A stretch of 62,154 bases of DNA from Paraburkholderia fungorum (GCF_003610895.1 NZ_MCAS01000041.1:1-62154); one strand, 5' to 3'. Shown: positions 33,842-42,847, numbered from the stretch's first letter. A program made the numbers and translations. Notes: generated by a model from the letters alone, not told the origin.

Positions 33842-35131
33842 ATGACTTCATCGCTTGCGATTCGCCGCTGGTGGACGATCATGCCGATCGTATTCATCAC
33901 GTACAGTCTGGCTTACCTCGACCGCGCGAACTTCGGTTTCGCCTCGGCCGCCGGCATCAACCAGGATCTCGGCATCAGCAAAGGACTCTCGTCGCTGATC
34001 GGCGCGTTGTTCTTTCTCGGCTATTTCTTCTTCCAGATTCCCGGCGCGATTTACGCGGAACGCCGCAGCGTGAAAAAGCTCGTGTTCTGGAGCCTGATCC
34101 TGTGGGGCGGTTGCGCGGCGCTGACGGGCATGGTCAGCAATATTCCCTCGCTGATGGTGATCCGCTTCGTGCTTGGCGTAGTCGAAGCCGCGGTGATGCC
34201 GGCAATGCTGATTTTCATCAGCAACTGGTTCACGAAGAGCGAGCGCTCGCGGGCCAATACCTTCCTGATTCTCGGTAATCCGGTCACGGTGCTGTGGATG
34301 TCGGTGGTATCCGGCTATCTGGTGCACTCGTTCGGCTGGCGCCACATGTTCATCGCCGAAGGCGCGCCCGCGATCATCTGGGCGGTGTGCTGGTGGTTCA
34401 TCGTGCAGGACAAGCCGCAGCAGGTGTCGTGGCTCACGCAGCAGCAAAAGGACGAGCTCGCCGAAACCCTGCGCGCCGAACAGGCCGCGATCAAGCCAGT
34501 GCGAAATTACAGCGAGGCGTTTCGCACGCCCGCGGTCATCAAGCTGTGCGCGCAGTATTTCTGCTGGAGCATCGGCGTGTATGGTTTCGTGCTGTGGCTG
34601 CCGTCGATCCTGAAGAACGGTTCGACGCTCGGCATGGTCGAAACCGGCTGGCTCTCGGCGCTGCCGTATCTGGCCGCGACGATCGCCATGCTTGCGGCTT
34701 CGTGGGCATCGGATAAACTCAACCGCCGCAAAGTGTTCGTGTGGCCGTTCCTGCTGGTCGGCGCGATCGCGTTCGCGGCGTCCTACGCGCTCGGCTCCAC
34801 GCACTTCTGGATCTCGTACGCGCTGCTGGTGATCGCCGGCGGTGCAATGTATGCCCCGTATGGGCCGTTCTTCGCGATCGTGCCGGAGCTGCTGCCGAGG
34901 AACGTTGCGGGCGGCGCGATGGCGTTGATCAATAGCATGGGCGCACTCGGTTCGTTCGTCGGCTCGTACGTGGTCGGCTATCTGAATGGCGCGACCGGAA
35001 CACCCGCGGCATCGTATGCGTTCATGAGCGTGGCGCTGGTCGCCGCGGTGATTCTGACGTTGATCGTCAAGCCACAGGCGCAGCCGCAGAATCCGGGTGC
35101 CAAGCTCGCTACACCGTTGCAAGGAAAATAA
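33842..35131 (+). CDS. kguT: MFS transporter, 2-ketogluconate uptake
   Basis: 429 residues with twelve membrane helices of the anion:cation symporter (ACS) group of MFS. The N-terminal RRWWTIMPIVFITYSLAYLD and the loop GAIYAERRSVKKLVFWSLIL are typical. It imports 2-ketogluconate into the cytoplasm. AAAGGAG lies before the ATG, directly after the second 40-bp hairpin repeat. Four bases separate it from kguD. Assignment rests on family plus operon. Confidence 0.87.
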   Translation: MTSSLAIRRWWTIMPIVFITYSLAYLDRANFGFASAAGINQDLGISKGLSSLIGALFFLGYFFFQIPGAIYAERRSVKKLVFWSLILWGGCAALTGMVSNIPSLMVIRFVLGVVEAAVMPAMLIFISNWFTKSERSRANTFLILGNPVTVLWMSVVSGYLVHSFGWRHMFIAEGAPAIIWAVCWWFIVQDKPQQVSWLTQQQKDELAETLRAEQAAIKPVRNYSEAFRTPAVIKLCAQYFCWSIGVYGFVLWLPSILKNGSTLGMVETGWLSALPYLAATIAMLAASWASDKLNRRKVFVWPFLLVGAIAFAASYALGSTHFWISYALLVIAGGAMYAPYGPFFAIVPELLPRNVAGGAMALINSMGALGSFVGSYVVGYLNGATGTPAASYAFMSVALVAAVILTLIVKPQAQPQNPGAKLATPLQGK

Positions 35132-35135
35132 GCTG

Positions 35136-36101
35136 ATGAAGAAGATTGTCGTCTGGAAGTCGTTGCCCGAGGACGTGCTCGCGTATCTGCAACAACACGC
35201 GCAAGTCGTGCAGGTCGACCCTGCGCAGCACGACACGTTTGTCGCCGCCTTGAAGGAGGCGGACGGCGGCATCGGTTCGAGCGTGAAAATCACCCCGGCG
35301 ATGCTTGAAGGCGCGAGCCGGCTGAAGGCGTTGTCGACCATCTCGGTGGGTTTCGACCAGTTCGACGTTGCCGACCTCACGCGTCGCGGTATCGTGCTCG
35401 CGCACACGCCTGACGTGCTGACCGAGTCCACGGCGGATACGGTGTTTTCGCTAATCCTTGCATCGGCGCGGCGCGTGGTCGAACTTGCGGAGTGGGTGAA
35501 GGCCGGCCAGTGGCAGCACAGCATCGGACCCGCGCTTTTCGGCGTCGACGTGCAGGGCAAGACGCTCGGCATCGTCGGGCTGGGACGGATCGGCGGCGCG
35601 GTCGCGCGGCGCGCGGCACTCGGCTTCAACATGAAAGTGCTGTACACGAATCGCAGCGCAAACGCGCAGGCGGAACAGGCTTACGGTGCGCGTCGCGTCG
35701 AATTGGCGGAGTTGCTCGCCACCGCCGACTTTGTTTGTCTGCAGGTGCCGCTTACGCCCGAGACGAAGCACATGATCGGCGCGGCCGAATTCAGATCGAT
35801 GAAGAAGAGCGCGATTCTGATCAATGCGTCGCGCGGCGCCACGGTCGATGAGCAGGCGTTGATCGAAGCCCTGCAAAACGGCACGATTCACGGCGCGGGT
35901 CTGGACGTGTTCGAAACCGAACCGTTGCCGGCCGATTCGCCGCTGCTGAAAATGGCGAACGTGGTCGCGCTGCCGCATATCGGCTCGGCGACCCACGAGA
36001 CCCGCCATGCGATGGCGCGCAATGCGGCGGAAAACCTCGTGGCCGCGCTCGAAGGAACGCTCGCCACCAATATCGTCAACCGCGAAGTGCTGAAGCAATG
36101 A
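35136..36101 (+). CDS. kguD: 2-keto-6-phosphogluconate reductase (D-2-hydroxyacid dehydrogenase)
   Basis: 321 residues. D-2-hydroxyacid dehydrogenase fold with NAD(P) motif GLGRIG (148-153) and catalytic residues Arg233 (NASRGA), Glu262 (FETEP) and His281 (LPHIG). By context it reduces 2-keto-6-phosphogluconate to 6-phosphogluconate, feeding the Entner-Doudoroff/pentose phosphate routes; GhrB-like glyoxylate reductase is the sequence alternative. AAGGA inside the end of kguT is its ribosome site. It overlaps ptxS by 4 bp. Confidence 0.87.
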   Translation: MKKIVVWKSLPEDVLAYLQQHAQVVQVDPAQHDTFVAALKEADGGIGSSVKITPAMLEGASRLKALSTISVGFDQFDVADLTRRGIVLAHTPDVLTESTADTVFSLILASARRVVELAEWVKAGQWQHSIGPALFGVDVQGKTLGIVGLGRIGGAVARRAALGFNMKVLYTNRSANAQAEQAYGARRVELAELLATADFVCLQVPLTPETKHMIGAAEFRSMKKSAILINASRGATVDEQALIEALQNGTIHGAGLDVFETEPLPADSPLLKMANVVALPHIGSATHETRHAMARNAAENLVAALEGTLATNIVNREVLKQ

Positions 36102-37300
36102 GCATGACACCCGTTGCCGCCGCGCGCCGCGCGACGATTACCGACGTCGCGCGCGAAGCCGGCACCGGCAAGACCAGCATCTCGCGCTACCTGAATGGCG
36201 AGATGAGCGTGCTGTCGCCGGAATTGCGCGCGCGCATCGAAGCGGCGATCGAACGTCTCGACTATCAGCCGAACCAGATGGCGCGGGGCCTCAAGCGTGG
36301 CCGCAATCGCCTGATCGGCATGCTGCTCGCCGACTTGACGAATCCGTACACCGTCGAAGTGTTGCAAGGCGTGGAAGCCGCCTGCCACGCGCTCGGGTTG
36401 ATGCCGCTGATCTGCCACGCGGCGAACGAAGTCGAAATGGAGCGGCGCTATCTGCAACTGCTGACCACGTATCGCGTGGAAGGCGTGATCGTCAACGCGC
36501 TCGGCGTGCGGGAGGAAACGCTGCGGCCGGTGGGCGGCGGCGGAATTCCAGCGGTGCTGGTCGACCGTTCGGTGGAGGGGCTTGTCGCCGACATGGTCGG
36601 GCTGGACAACCGGGCGGCCGCTGAGCTCGGCACGCGGCATTTGCTCGACAATGGTTTCGACGACATCTGGTTCGTCGTGCAGCCCTTCGAGCAGGTCAGT
36701 TCGCGGCAATTGCGCGAGGCGGCGTTTCGCGAGGTGATGAGCGGCGCGGGCGGTAAGGGCCACGAGGGCGGCACAAGCGAAGGCGGCACAAGGGACGGTA
36801 AGGGCGAAGGCAGTACGCGCGGCGCGCGTGGGCATACGCTGGTGTTGAACCTTGCGGAGCCGGCAGCCGTGGAGCGCGCCCTCGCCGAACTGGACCGCGC
36901 CATCGATGCAGCGAGCGATCCCGCCGGCGCCATGGCCCGTGCGACAGATGGCGCGGCACGCAACGCTATGGACGAGGCCACAGGCAATGCCCCATACAAC
37001 GCCACCGCCAGATCCAGCCGCATTGCCTTGTTCGCGGCCAACGCGCCGGTCGCGCTATGCCTCGCCCTGCATCTGAAAGCGCGCTACGGTGCCGATTGGC
37101 AGGCACGCGTCGCGCTGCTGTCGATCGACGATCCCGACTGGGCCGAATTGGCCGGCATCACCACGATCCGCCAGCCGACGTACGAGATCGGCTACCGCGC
37201 GGTCGAGTTCCTCCATGAGCGCATCGAAGGGGTTCAAACCAGCGCGCGCGACTGCCTTCTGCCAGGCGAATTGATCGTCCGCGCGTCAACTTTGCGCTGA
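36098..37300 (+). CDS. ptxS: LacI-family regulator of the kgu operon, with low-complexity inserts
   Basis: 400 residues, about 60 longer than usual for LacI proteins. HTH at about 12-35 (ATITDVAREAGTGKTSISRY), hinge, then a periplasmic-binding-type effector domain (LIGMLLADLTNPYTVEVLQG). Two low-complexity inserts break the C-terminal half: a Gly/Thr/Lys/Glu stretch at about 212-241 and an Ala/Asp/Thr stretch at about 269-304. The frame stays open throughout. Translation is coupled to kguD by ATGA. It probably binds the 18-bp palindrome at 31659 and autoregulates the operon. Confidence 0.82.
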   Translation: MSMTPVAAARRATITDVAREAGTGKTSISRYLNGEMSVLSPELRARIEAAIERLDYQPNQMARGLKRGRNRLIGMLLADLTNPYTVEVLQGVEAACHALGLMPLICHAANEVEMERRYLQLLTTYRVEGVIVNALGVREETLRPVGGGGIPAVLVDRSVEGLVADMVGLDNRAAAELGTRHLLDNGFDDIWFVVQPFEQVSSRQLREAAFREVMSGAGGKGHEGGTSEGGTRDGKGEGSTRGARGHTLVLNLAEPAAVERALAELDRAIDAASDPAGAMARATDGAARNAMDEATGNAPYNATARSSRIALFAANAPVALCLALHLKARYGADWQARVALLSIDDPDWAELAGITTIRQPTYEIGYRAVEFLHERIEGVQTSARDCLLPGELIVRASTLR

Positions 37301-37372
37301 CTTCGCGCTGATCTGCGATCATTCGGGCTGCGGCGCGCAGCGGGTGCGCGCCGGGCAAACGCAAGGAAACTC

Positions 37373-38182
37373 ATGGTTGTTGCACCGCTTACCCTGTCGA
37401 GCCTCGCTGTCGCGACGCTGTTCGTCGCTGCCTTACCGTTTCTGATCTATCGCCGGCTGCGCCGGCCGCTTGCGCTGAACCCCCGCGACGCGATCACCGG
37501 CATTGCCGTGTTCGCCTTGTTCGCGATGGTGATCGAGCGCGCGCTGAACGACTACGTGCTGCATCGGAACGAAACTAGCGCCACCTTCCTGTCCAATCCG
37601 CTGGCCTTCGTGGTGTATGGCGCGCTGGTGGCCGGAGTCTGCGAGGAGGTGGGGCGTTTCATCGGGATGCGTCTGTTACTGAAGCGCGCGGCGGCGAGGG
37701 GCACGTCCAGCGCGGGCACGGGTGACGGCACGGCGCTGACCTATGGCCTCGGCCACGGCGGCGCGGAGGCGTGGCTCGTCGGCGTGCTGGTGCAGATTCA
37801 ATGGATCCTGTTCGCTGTCTTCGAAAATCGCGGCGAGCTGGACGGCTACCTGAGCAATCTGCCGACCGATTCGCTGATGCGCATCCATCTGATCCTCGCC
37901 AGCCTGACGCCGCAGACGGCCGGTATTTTCGCGCTCGAAAGGGTGGCCGCGCTGGTGTTCCAGATCGGTTTGTCGGTGCTGATGTGGCGCGGCGTACGGG
38001 CGGGTTGGCGTGGCATCCTGCCGCTCGCGATTGCGTTGCATGCGCTGGTCGACGTGCCGGCCGCGCTGTTCCAGGCGCAACTCGTGCCGCTCGCCGCGGT
38101 GGACGGCGTGTATGCACTGGGGGCGGTGATTGTCACGGGCTTGCTGTTCAGGGTGTTCCGCCGTCCGGCGGTTGCCGCGTGA
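37373..38182 (+). CDS. YhfC-family putative intramembrane protease
   Basis: 269 residues with about seven membrane helices. Candidate metal or acid residues sit in CEEVGRF (near residue 88), GLGHGGAEAW (near 124) and HALVDVPAALF (near 223). This pattern is known for YhfC/CAAX-protease-like proteins. AAGGAA precedes the ATG. It stands 72 bp after ptxS and may be read from the same transcript, but its function looks unrelated. Substrate unknown. Confidence 0.75.
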   Translation: MVVAPLTLSSLAVATLFVAALPFLIYRRLRRPLALNPRDAITGIAVFALFAMVIERALNDYVLHRNETSATFLSNPLAFVVYGALVAGVCEEVGRFIGMRLLLKRAAARGTSSAGTGDGTALTYGLGHGGAEAWLVGVLVQIQWILFAVFENRGELDGYLSNLPTDSLMRIHLILASLTPQTAGIFALERVAALVFQIGLSVLMWRGVRAGWRGILPLAIALHALVDVPAALFQAQLVPLAAVDGVYALGAVIVTGLLFRVFRRPAVAA

Positions 38183-38287
38183 GTCTGCTGTTGGCCACTT
38201 ACCGGCCAATCGTTAGCCGCTCATTGACCGCTCATTAGCCGCTGTTTAGCTATTTGCCACACGGCCCCTTTGTGACGTTCTAACTTC

Positions 38288-38310
38288 CGGCGTACCGTTT
38301 CGGTACGCCG
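38288..38310 (+). promoter_or_regulatory. Hairpin before the DUF3022 gene
   Basis: CGGCGTACC (38288-38296) pairs with GGTACGCCG (38302-38310) across a 5-nt loop, 27 bp before the ATG. There is no T-tract. It could be a 5'-UTR element or a Rho-type end for the upstream gene. Confidence 0.45.
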
Positions 38311-38337
38311 ATCAGGCTCATCCTTTCGGTACATCTC

Positions 38338-38706
38338 ATGGAAGAAGCTTACCAATACGACTGCGCGAACCCCGAGTTCGAGGAATTGGCGCGCGTCATC
38401 AGCGATCTGTTTCCCGAGCAGACGCAGTTTATTCAGCGTGCAGCCGAAGATGGCACGCCGACCCTGGCGATTCATTGGGTTGCCATGCGCTTCGGCTCGA
38501 CCGCGCGCCGCATTGTCATGAGCGTGGTGATTGCGCCGGCGGCGCTGGCGCGTTATCGCGCGTTGCCGGCACGGCTGCGTGGCCGGAGTTTCGCGGTGTT
38601 GCGGGCGTATGTCGAAGCGAGCATCGGCTCGCTCGAAGAGCAGTATGCGAACGGCGAAGCGGTGCCGCGCGATGTGACGGTGGATCTCGGCGACGAGTTT
38701 GCTTAA
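38338..38706 (+). CDS. DUF3022-type small protein
   Basis: 122 residues, acidic, with no signal or membrane segment. Blocks such as PEFEELARVISDLFPEQTQF and RRIVMSVVIAPAALARYRAL match, from memory, the DUF3022 family found in Burkholderia. Function unknown. It ends one base from the convergent PGDYG gene. Confidence 0.6.
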   Translation: MEEAYQYDCANPEFEELARVISDLFPEQTQFIQRAAEDGTPTLAIHWVAMRFGSTARRIVMSVVIAPAALARYRALPARLRGRSFAVLRAYVEASIGSLEEQYANGEAVPRDVTVDLGDEFA

Positions 38707-38707
38707 C

Positions 38708-39145
38708 TCAATCGGCGAGCCGATAGACCTTCGCAAAGCGGGCGGCCTGCACAACGCCGTAGTCGCCAGGGGCGTACTGCATGATCCAGTCGCCGGCGGC
38801 GCCGTGCAGCACATCGCCACCGCTCGCTGAGCGGGCCAGTGAAAACGCTTCGTTCATCTGTTTGGCCAGCACGACGGCCGGCCGGTTGCGGTATGCGCCC
38901 GCTTCGCCGTGAGCGAGAGCGGTGTCTTCCGGCAGGTACTTGGCGTCGAAGCGTTCGCGCGAGACGACCCAGCGGTCGCCGGTCGAGCCGGTGATCAGCG
39001 CGTCGCCAACGGCATAGCGATTCGGGCCTTCCAGGCTCATCAGCTCGCCTTCGATAGCGGCGAACTCGACGTTCACGGTTTCGTTTTTGACGACGCGCTG
39101 GGCGTCGGCATCGTTACTCAGATCGAGATTTTTGAGTTCGGTCAT
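38708..39145 (-). CDS. PGDYG-motif protein (hypothetical)
   Basis: 145 residues from the start MTELKNLDLSNDADAQRVVK. Contains a YAPGDYGVVQAARFAKVY block near the C-terminus and a related RYAVGDALITG in the middle. The PGDYG motif defines a small family of unknown function. The chosen start avoids a 23-residue upstream extension that lacks similarity. The ribosome site is weak. Convergent with the DUF3022 gene, almost abutting it. Confidence 0.65.
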   Translation of the reverse strand: MTELKNLDLSNDADAQRVVKNETVNVEFAAIEGELMSLEGPNRYAVGDALITGSTGDRWVVSRERFDAKYLPEDTALAHGEAGAYRNRPAVVLAKQMNEAFSLARSASGGDVLHGAAGDWIMQYAPGDYGVVQAARFAKVYRLAD

Positions 39146-39282
39146 GAAGCCAGTGGGTATGGAGAGATTGACTGCCGCGCCGAGACTTTGCGTCTTGACG
39201 CCACATACCCGCAATCATGCCAGATGCATTTGCCGATGGGCTTCTTTTGCCATTCGCGGCGGCTGGGATTGTCCGCAAGGGC

Positions 39283-39320
39283 AAAAAACTGCTCACGCGG
39301 CGCGGATTTGCGCGCCGCGT
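39283..39320 (-). terminator. Terminator of the Spy-like gene
   Basis: On the minus strand, ACGCGGCGC pairs with GCGCCGCGT (arms 39295-39303 and 39312-39320) and is followed six bases later by six T. A second perfect 10-bp hairpin, CGTGAAGCCG/CGGCTTCACG, lies at 39339-39375 just upstream in the same transcript. Confidence 0.55.
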
Positions 39321-39423
39321 GCAATCAAGCTGATGCGCCGTGAAGCCGCACTCGTGAAGCGCTGACGGCTTCACGAGCGCGGTAGTACAACTGCGGCGTT
39401 GCAACCGCAGCTTCATCACCTCA

Positions 39424-39912
39424 TTACTCAGCCGCCGGCGCCTTCTTGGCACCGCCCTTGCCGTGGTGATGGGCGCCGCCTTCAGGGCCGCCCTGATGGA
39501 ACGTTGCGTCGGCCAGCTTCTTCTGTTCCGGCGAGAAGCTGGTGTACAGCGGGTCGAATGCATCGACCAGTTTCTTCATGCCGTCCGCGTGGGCTTGTGC
39601 GATCGTTGCATATTGCTTCATGTCGTCGAGCGCCGACAGGTTCGTTGCGGCCTTGCGCTGCTGGAACAATTGCCCCATCGTTTCGCCGTTGTTGCGCATG
39701 ACGTCGGCGAATGCGTTCCACTGCGTCTCCTGCTCCGGCGTGATCTTCAACTTCGTGTGCAGGTAGGTGATGCGGTCTTCGACATTGCGCTCGTGGCCGG
39801 CTTTTGCGGCGGGTGCCGAGGCGCTGGTCGGTGCCGAAGCCGGCGCGGAGGTTTGTGCGAACGCGCCGCTCATGGCGACTGCGGTGGCCAGCATTACGAG
39901 TGCTTTTTTCAT
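39424..39912 (-). CDS. Spy/CpxP-like LTXXQ-motif periplasmic protein
   Basis: 162 residues. Signal peptide MKKALVMLATAVAMSGAFAQ, an Ala/Ser/Pro linker, and a helical domain with an LTXXQ-like motif (KITPEQETQWNAF) near 57-70 and again SFSPEQKKLAD. The C-terminus is His/Gly/Lys-rich (GGAHHHGKGGAKK), possibly metal-binding. CAGGAG lies before the ATG. Members act as periplasmic chaperones or stress sensors. Divergent from a LysR gene, with a 16-bp palindrome between. Confidence 0.78.
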   Translation of the reverse strand: MKKALVMLATAVAMSGAFAQTSAPASAPTSASAPAAKAGHERNVEDRITYLHTKLKITPEQETQWNAFADVMRNNGETMGQLFQQRKAATNLSALDDMKQYATIAQAHADGMKKLVDAFDPLYTSFSPEQKKLADATFHQGGPEGGAHHHGKGGAKKAPAAE

Positions 39913-40044
39913 CGAAACTCCTGATGTCTGTTCGAATTGGGACAAGGCGAGCATGGCGAGCGGCCTAACGTGCATCGGCATGGCGACGCAAGGCGACCGG
40001 CTGCCCACTTCGCCGTCGCCGCTATTAGTATCACGATATCCCTA

Positions 40045-40060
40045 CACTGCGGTTGCAGTG
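40045..40060. promoter_or_regulatory. 16-bp palindrome CACTGC-GGTT-GCAGTG
   Basis: Perfect 6-bp arms in the divergent region, 40 bp before the LysR start codon, where LysR autoregulatory sites normally lie. A TATC-AC-GATA palindrome is next to it at 40029-40038. Confidence 0.5.
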
Positions 40061-40099
40061 CGACAAACGCTTACAACCGAAACGATCAGGAAATAGCGG

Positions 40100-40984
40100 G
40101 TGGACAAATTCGTCAGCATGGAAATCTTCGTCGCGGTGGTCGAAGCGGGCAGTCTCACGGCGGCGGCCGAACGATTTGACATTTCGTCGGCAATGGTGGG
40201 CAAGCACATTCGCTCGCTTGAAACTCGGCTTGCAACGCGGCTGCTGACGCGCACCACGCGCCGTCAGAGTCTGACGGAAATCGGCCGTCACTATTACGAG
40301 CAGTGCCGACGCATTCTGACGGACGTCAAGGAGGCGGAGTCCCTCGCCGAGGCAATGGCAGCCGCGCCGCGCGGCGTGCTGAAGGTGACGGTGCCGCTGA
40401 CGTACGGCGTCGAAGTGTTTGCCCCGGCGATGACCGACTATCTGACCGCGTGGCCGGACGTGAGCCTCGAACTGGATTTGTCGAATCGCGTGATCGACCT
40501 GGTGGAAGAGGGCTTCGACGCGTCGGTGCGAATCGGCCATTTGCCGGATTCCAGTTTCGTCGCGCGGCCCTTGAAGCCGTACCGGATGCGTGCCTGCGCG
40601 TCGCCGGCCTATCTGGCGCGCGCGGGCACGCCCCGCACGCCGGCCGATCTGATGCAGCATGAATGTCTGGGTTTTCTGCATTGGGGCCGCGAGGGTTTGT
40701 GGCGGCTGGGCGGCGAGACCGCCGACGAAAACCAGTTGCGCGCGGGACGGTTCCGGGCGAACAACGGCCAGGCGCTCAAGGTTGCCGCCTTGCGTGGTTT
40801 CGGGCTGGTGTTGCAGCCGGAAGCGCTGCTCGCCAGAGAGATCGCCAGCGGCGAACTGGTGTCGGTGCTGGAGGACTATTTGCCCGAGGGCGCGCCCGTT
40901 CATCTGGTCTATCCGCGTGATCGCCGCGCCACGCCGAAGCTCACCAGCTTCATCGATTTCGTGATCGAGCGGTTCGGCGTGTGA
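40100..40984 (+). CDS. LysR-family transcriptional regulator
   Basis: 294 residues. HTH MDKFVSMEIFVAVVEAGSLT, then RLLTRTTRRQSLTEIG; substrate-binding domain from about 90. The GTG start has an AGGAAA site. Typical of the large DsdC/AaeR-like subgroup in Burkholderia. Divergent from the Spy-like gene with palindromes between; its target could be that gene or itself. The effector is unknown. Confidence 0.87.
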   Translation: MDKFVSMEIFVAVVEAGSLTAAAERFDISSAMVGKHIRSLETRLATRLLTRTTRRQSLTEIGRHYYEQCRRILTDVKEAESLAEAMAAAPRGVLKVTVPLTYGVEVFAPAMTDYLTAWPDVSLELDLSNRVIDLVEEGFDASVRIGHLPDSSFVARPLKPYRMRACASPAYLARAGTPRTPADLMQHECLGFLHWGREGLWRLGGETADENQLRAGRFRANNGQALKVAALRGFGLVLQPEALLAREIASGELVSVLEDYLPEGAPVHLVYPRDRRATPKLTSFIDFVIERFGV

Positions 40985-41066
40985 TGCTTCAGGGTTCCTC
41001 TGCCTGCCGCCCGATACCCGGGACGCGCGATAATCCGCTTCACTTCTGACCAACTTCTTGCCCCCG

Positions 41067-41525
41067 ATGAGACCACCGCGCCTCGACCAACTCGACGAAC
41101 TCGACCGCAACCTCGTTGCGGCGCTGCAGGCCAACGCCCGTGAGAGTGTCGCCAATCTCGCGCGCCAACTGGATGTGGCGCGTACTACCGTGATCGCCCG
41201 GATCGCGCGGCTCGAGCGCAGCAACGTGATCGGCGGCTATAGCGTGCGGCTGGGCCAGGACGTGCTCGACTCGAGCATTCAGGCGTACGTCGGCATCATC
41301 ATCGCGCCGAAGTACGGACCGGCCGTGCAGAAGCGTCTCGGCAAGATGCCCGAGGTGCAACTGCTATGCGCGGTGAGCGGCGAGTTCGACTATGTCGCGT
41401 GGCTGCGCGCCGATTCGCCCGACCGCCTCAACGATCTGCTGGACGAGATCGGCGGACTGGAAGGTGTGGAGCGAACCACGACGTCGATCATTCTGGCGCG
41501 CAAGATCGACCGCGGCATGGTGTGA
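41067..41525 (+). CDS. Lrp/AsnC-family transcriptional regulator
   Basis: 152 residues. N-terminal HTH at about 8-55 (DRNLVAALQANARESVANLA, then LDVARTTVIARIARLE) and C-terminal RAM amino-acid-sensing domain (YVGIIIAPKYGPAVQKRLGK). ATG at 41067 is preferred over a TTG three codons earlier. The saccharopine dehydrogenase-like gene follows on the same strand after 224 bp and is a plausible target, since Lrp proteins often control adjacent amino-acid genes. Confidence 0.87.
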   Translation: MRPPRLDQLDELDRNLVAALQANARESVANLARQLDVARTTVIARIARLERSNVIGGYSVRLGQDVLDSSIQAYVGIIIAPKYGPAVQKRLGKMPEVQLLCAVSGEFDYVAWLRADSPDRLNDLLDEIGGLEGVERTTTSIILARKIDRGMV

Positions 41526-41749
41526 TTGCACCGCCCAATTTTTACGCCGTTTTAACGTGTTTTCGACGTATCGACTAATTGTGTCGTCATAACGTCGAAA
41601 ATCATGGTCATAGCGCAGCATTTTGCGCGTATGAACTGTTTTTGCTTCTCCCTAAACTGTGTCTCAAGGGTTCAGCCCGCCGGGCGTGGCGCCTAAGCGC
41701 CGCGCACTTCCCAAGCTGGAGACAGCAGACAGAGAATAAGGAGAAGCGC

Positions 41750-42847
41750 ATGAAAGTAGCCATTGTTGGCGCAGGTTTGATCGGTCACACCATCGCCCAT
41801 ATGTTGCGCGAAACTGGCGACTACGACGTTGTCGCGTTCGACCGCGATCAACATGCGCTCGATAAGCTCGCCGCCCAGGGTATCCCGACCCGCCGCGTCG
41901 ATTCCGCCGACGCCGCCGCGCTGCGCGCTGCCATTCAGGGCTTCGATACGCTCATCAACGCGCTGCCGTATTACCTGGCGGTGAATGTGGCTTCGGCAGC
42001 CAAGGGCGCGGGCGTCCATTACTTCGATCTGACTGAAGACGTGCGCGCTACCCACGCGATCCGCGAGATCGCCGACTCCGCCGATCACGCCTTCATGCCG
42101 CAGTGCGGTCTGGCGCCGGGTTTCATCGGTATCGCCGCGCACGAACTGGCGAACCGTTTCACCGAAATCCGCGACGTCAAGATGCGCGTGGGCGCGCTGC
42201 CGGAGTTCCCGACCAACGCGCTGAAGTACAACCTGACGTGGAGCGTCGACGGTCTGATCAACGAATACTGCCAGCCCTGCGAAGCGATTCGCGACAGCCG
42301 CACGCAGTGGGTGCAGCCGCTCGAAGGTCTCGAACACTTCTCGCTCGACGGGACCGAGTACGAAGCCTTCAATACATCCGGCGGCCTGGGCACGTTATGC
42401 GAAACGCTGTCGGGCCGGGTCGAATCGCTCGACTACAAGTCGGTACGCTATCCCGGCCACCGCAACCTGATGCAGTTCCTGCTGGAAGATCTGCGTCTTG
42501 CGAGCGACCGCGATACGCTCAAGACCATCATGCGCCGTTCGGTGCCCTCGACCGCGCAGGACGTCGTGCTGGTGTTCATCACCGTGAGCGGCATACGTGA
42601 CGGCCAGCTGGTGCAGGAAGTGTTCACCCGCAAGATTTTCGCGAAGACAGTGTGCGGCGTGCCGATGAGCGCGATCCAGATCACCACGGCTGGCGCGATG
42701 TGCGCGGTGCTCGATCTGTTCCGCGAGAAGAAGCTGCCGCAAAGCGGTTTCGTGCGCCAGGAACAGGTCTCGCTGCGCGACTTCCTCTCGAACCGCTTTG
42801 GCCAGTTGTACGAAGGGCAGTCGCTGGATGCGATGGCAACGGTATAA
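41750..42847 (+). CDS. Saccharopine dehydrogenase-family protein (lysine dehydrogenase-like)
   Basis: 365 residues. Rossmann motif VGAGLIGHT at 6-14, then a saccharopine dehydrogenase catalytic and C-terminal fold (MPQCGLAPGFIGIAAHELAN, FNTSGGLGTLCETLSG). AAGGAG lies 6 bp before the ATG. The short length fits L-lysine 6-dehydrogenase and related enzymes better than classic saccharopine reductase. The Lrp gene upstream supports an amino-acid substrate. The exact substrate is an inference. Confidence 0.82.
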   Translation: MKVAIVGAGLIGHTIAHMLRETGDYDVVAFDRDQHALDKLAAQGIPTRRVDSADAAALRAAIQGFDTLINALPYYLAVNVASAAKGAGVHYFDLTEDVRATHAIREIADSADHAFMPQCGLAPGFIGIAAHELANRFTEIRDVKMRVGALPEFPTNALKYNLTWSVDGLINEYCQPCEAIRDSRTQWVQPLEGLEHFSLDGTEYEAFNTSGGLGTLCETLSGRVESLDYKSVRYPGHRNLMQFLLEDLRLASDRDTLKTIMRRSVPSTAQDVVLVFITVSGIRDGQLVQEVFTRKIFAKTVCGVPMSAIQITTAGAMCAVLDLFREKKLPQSGFVRQEQVSLRDFLSNRFGQLYEGQSLDAMATV

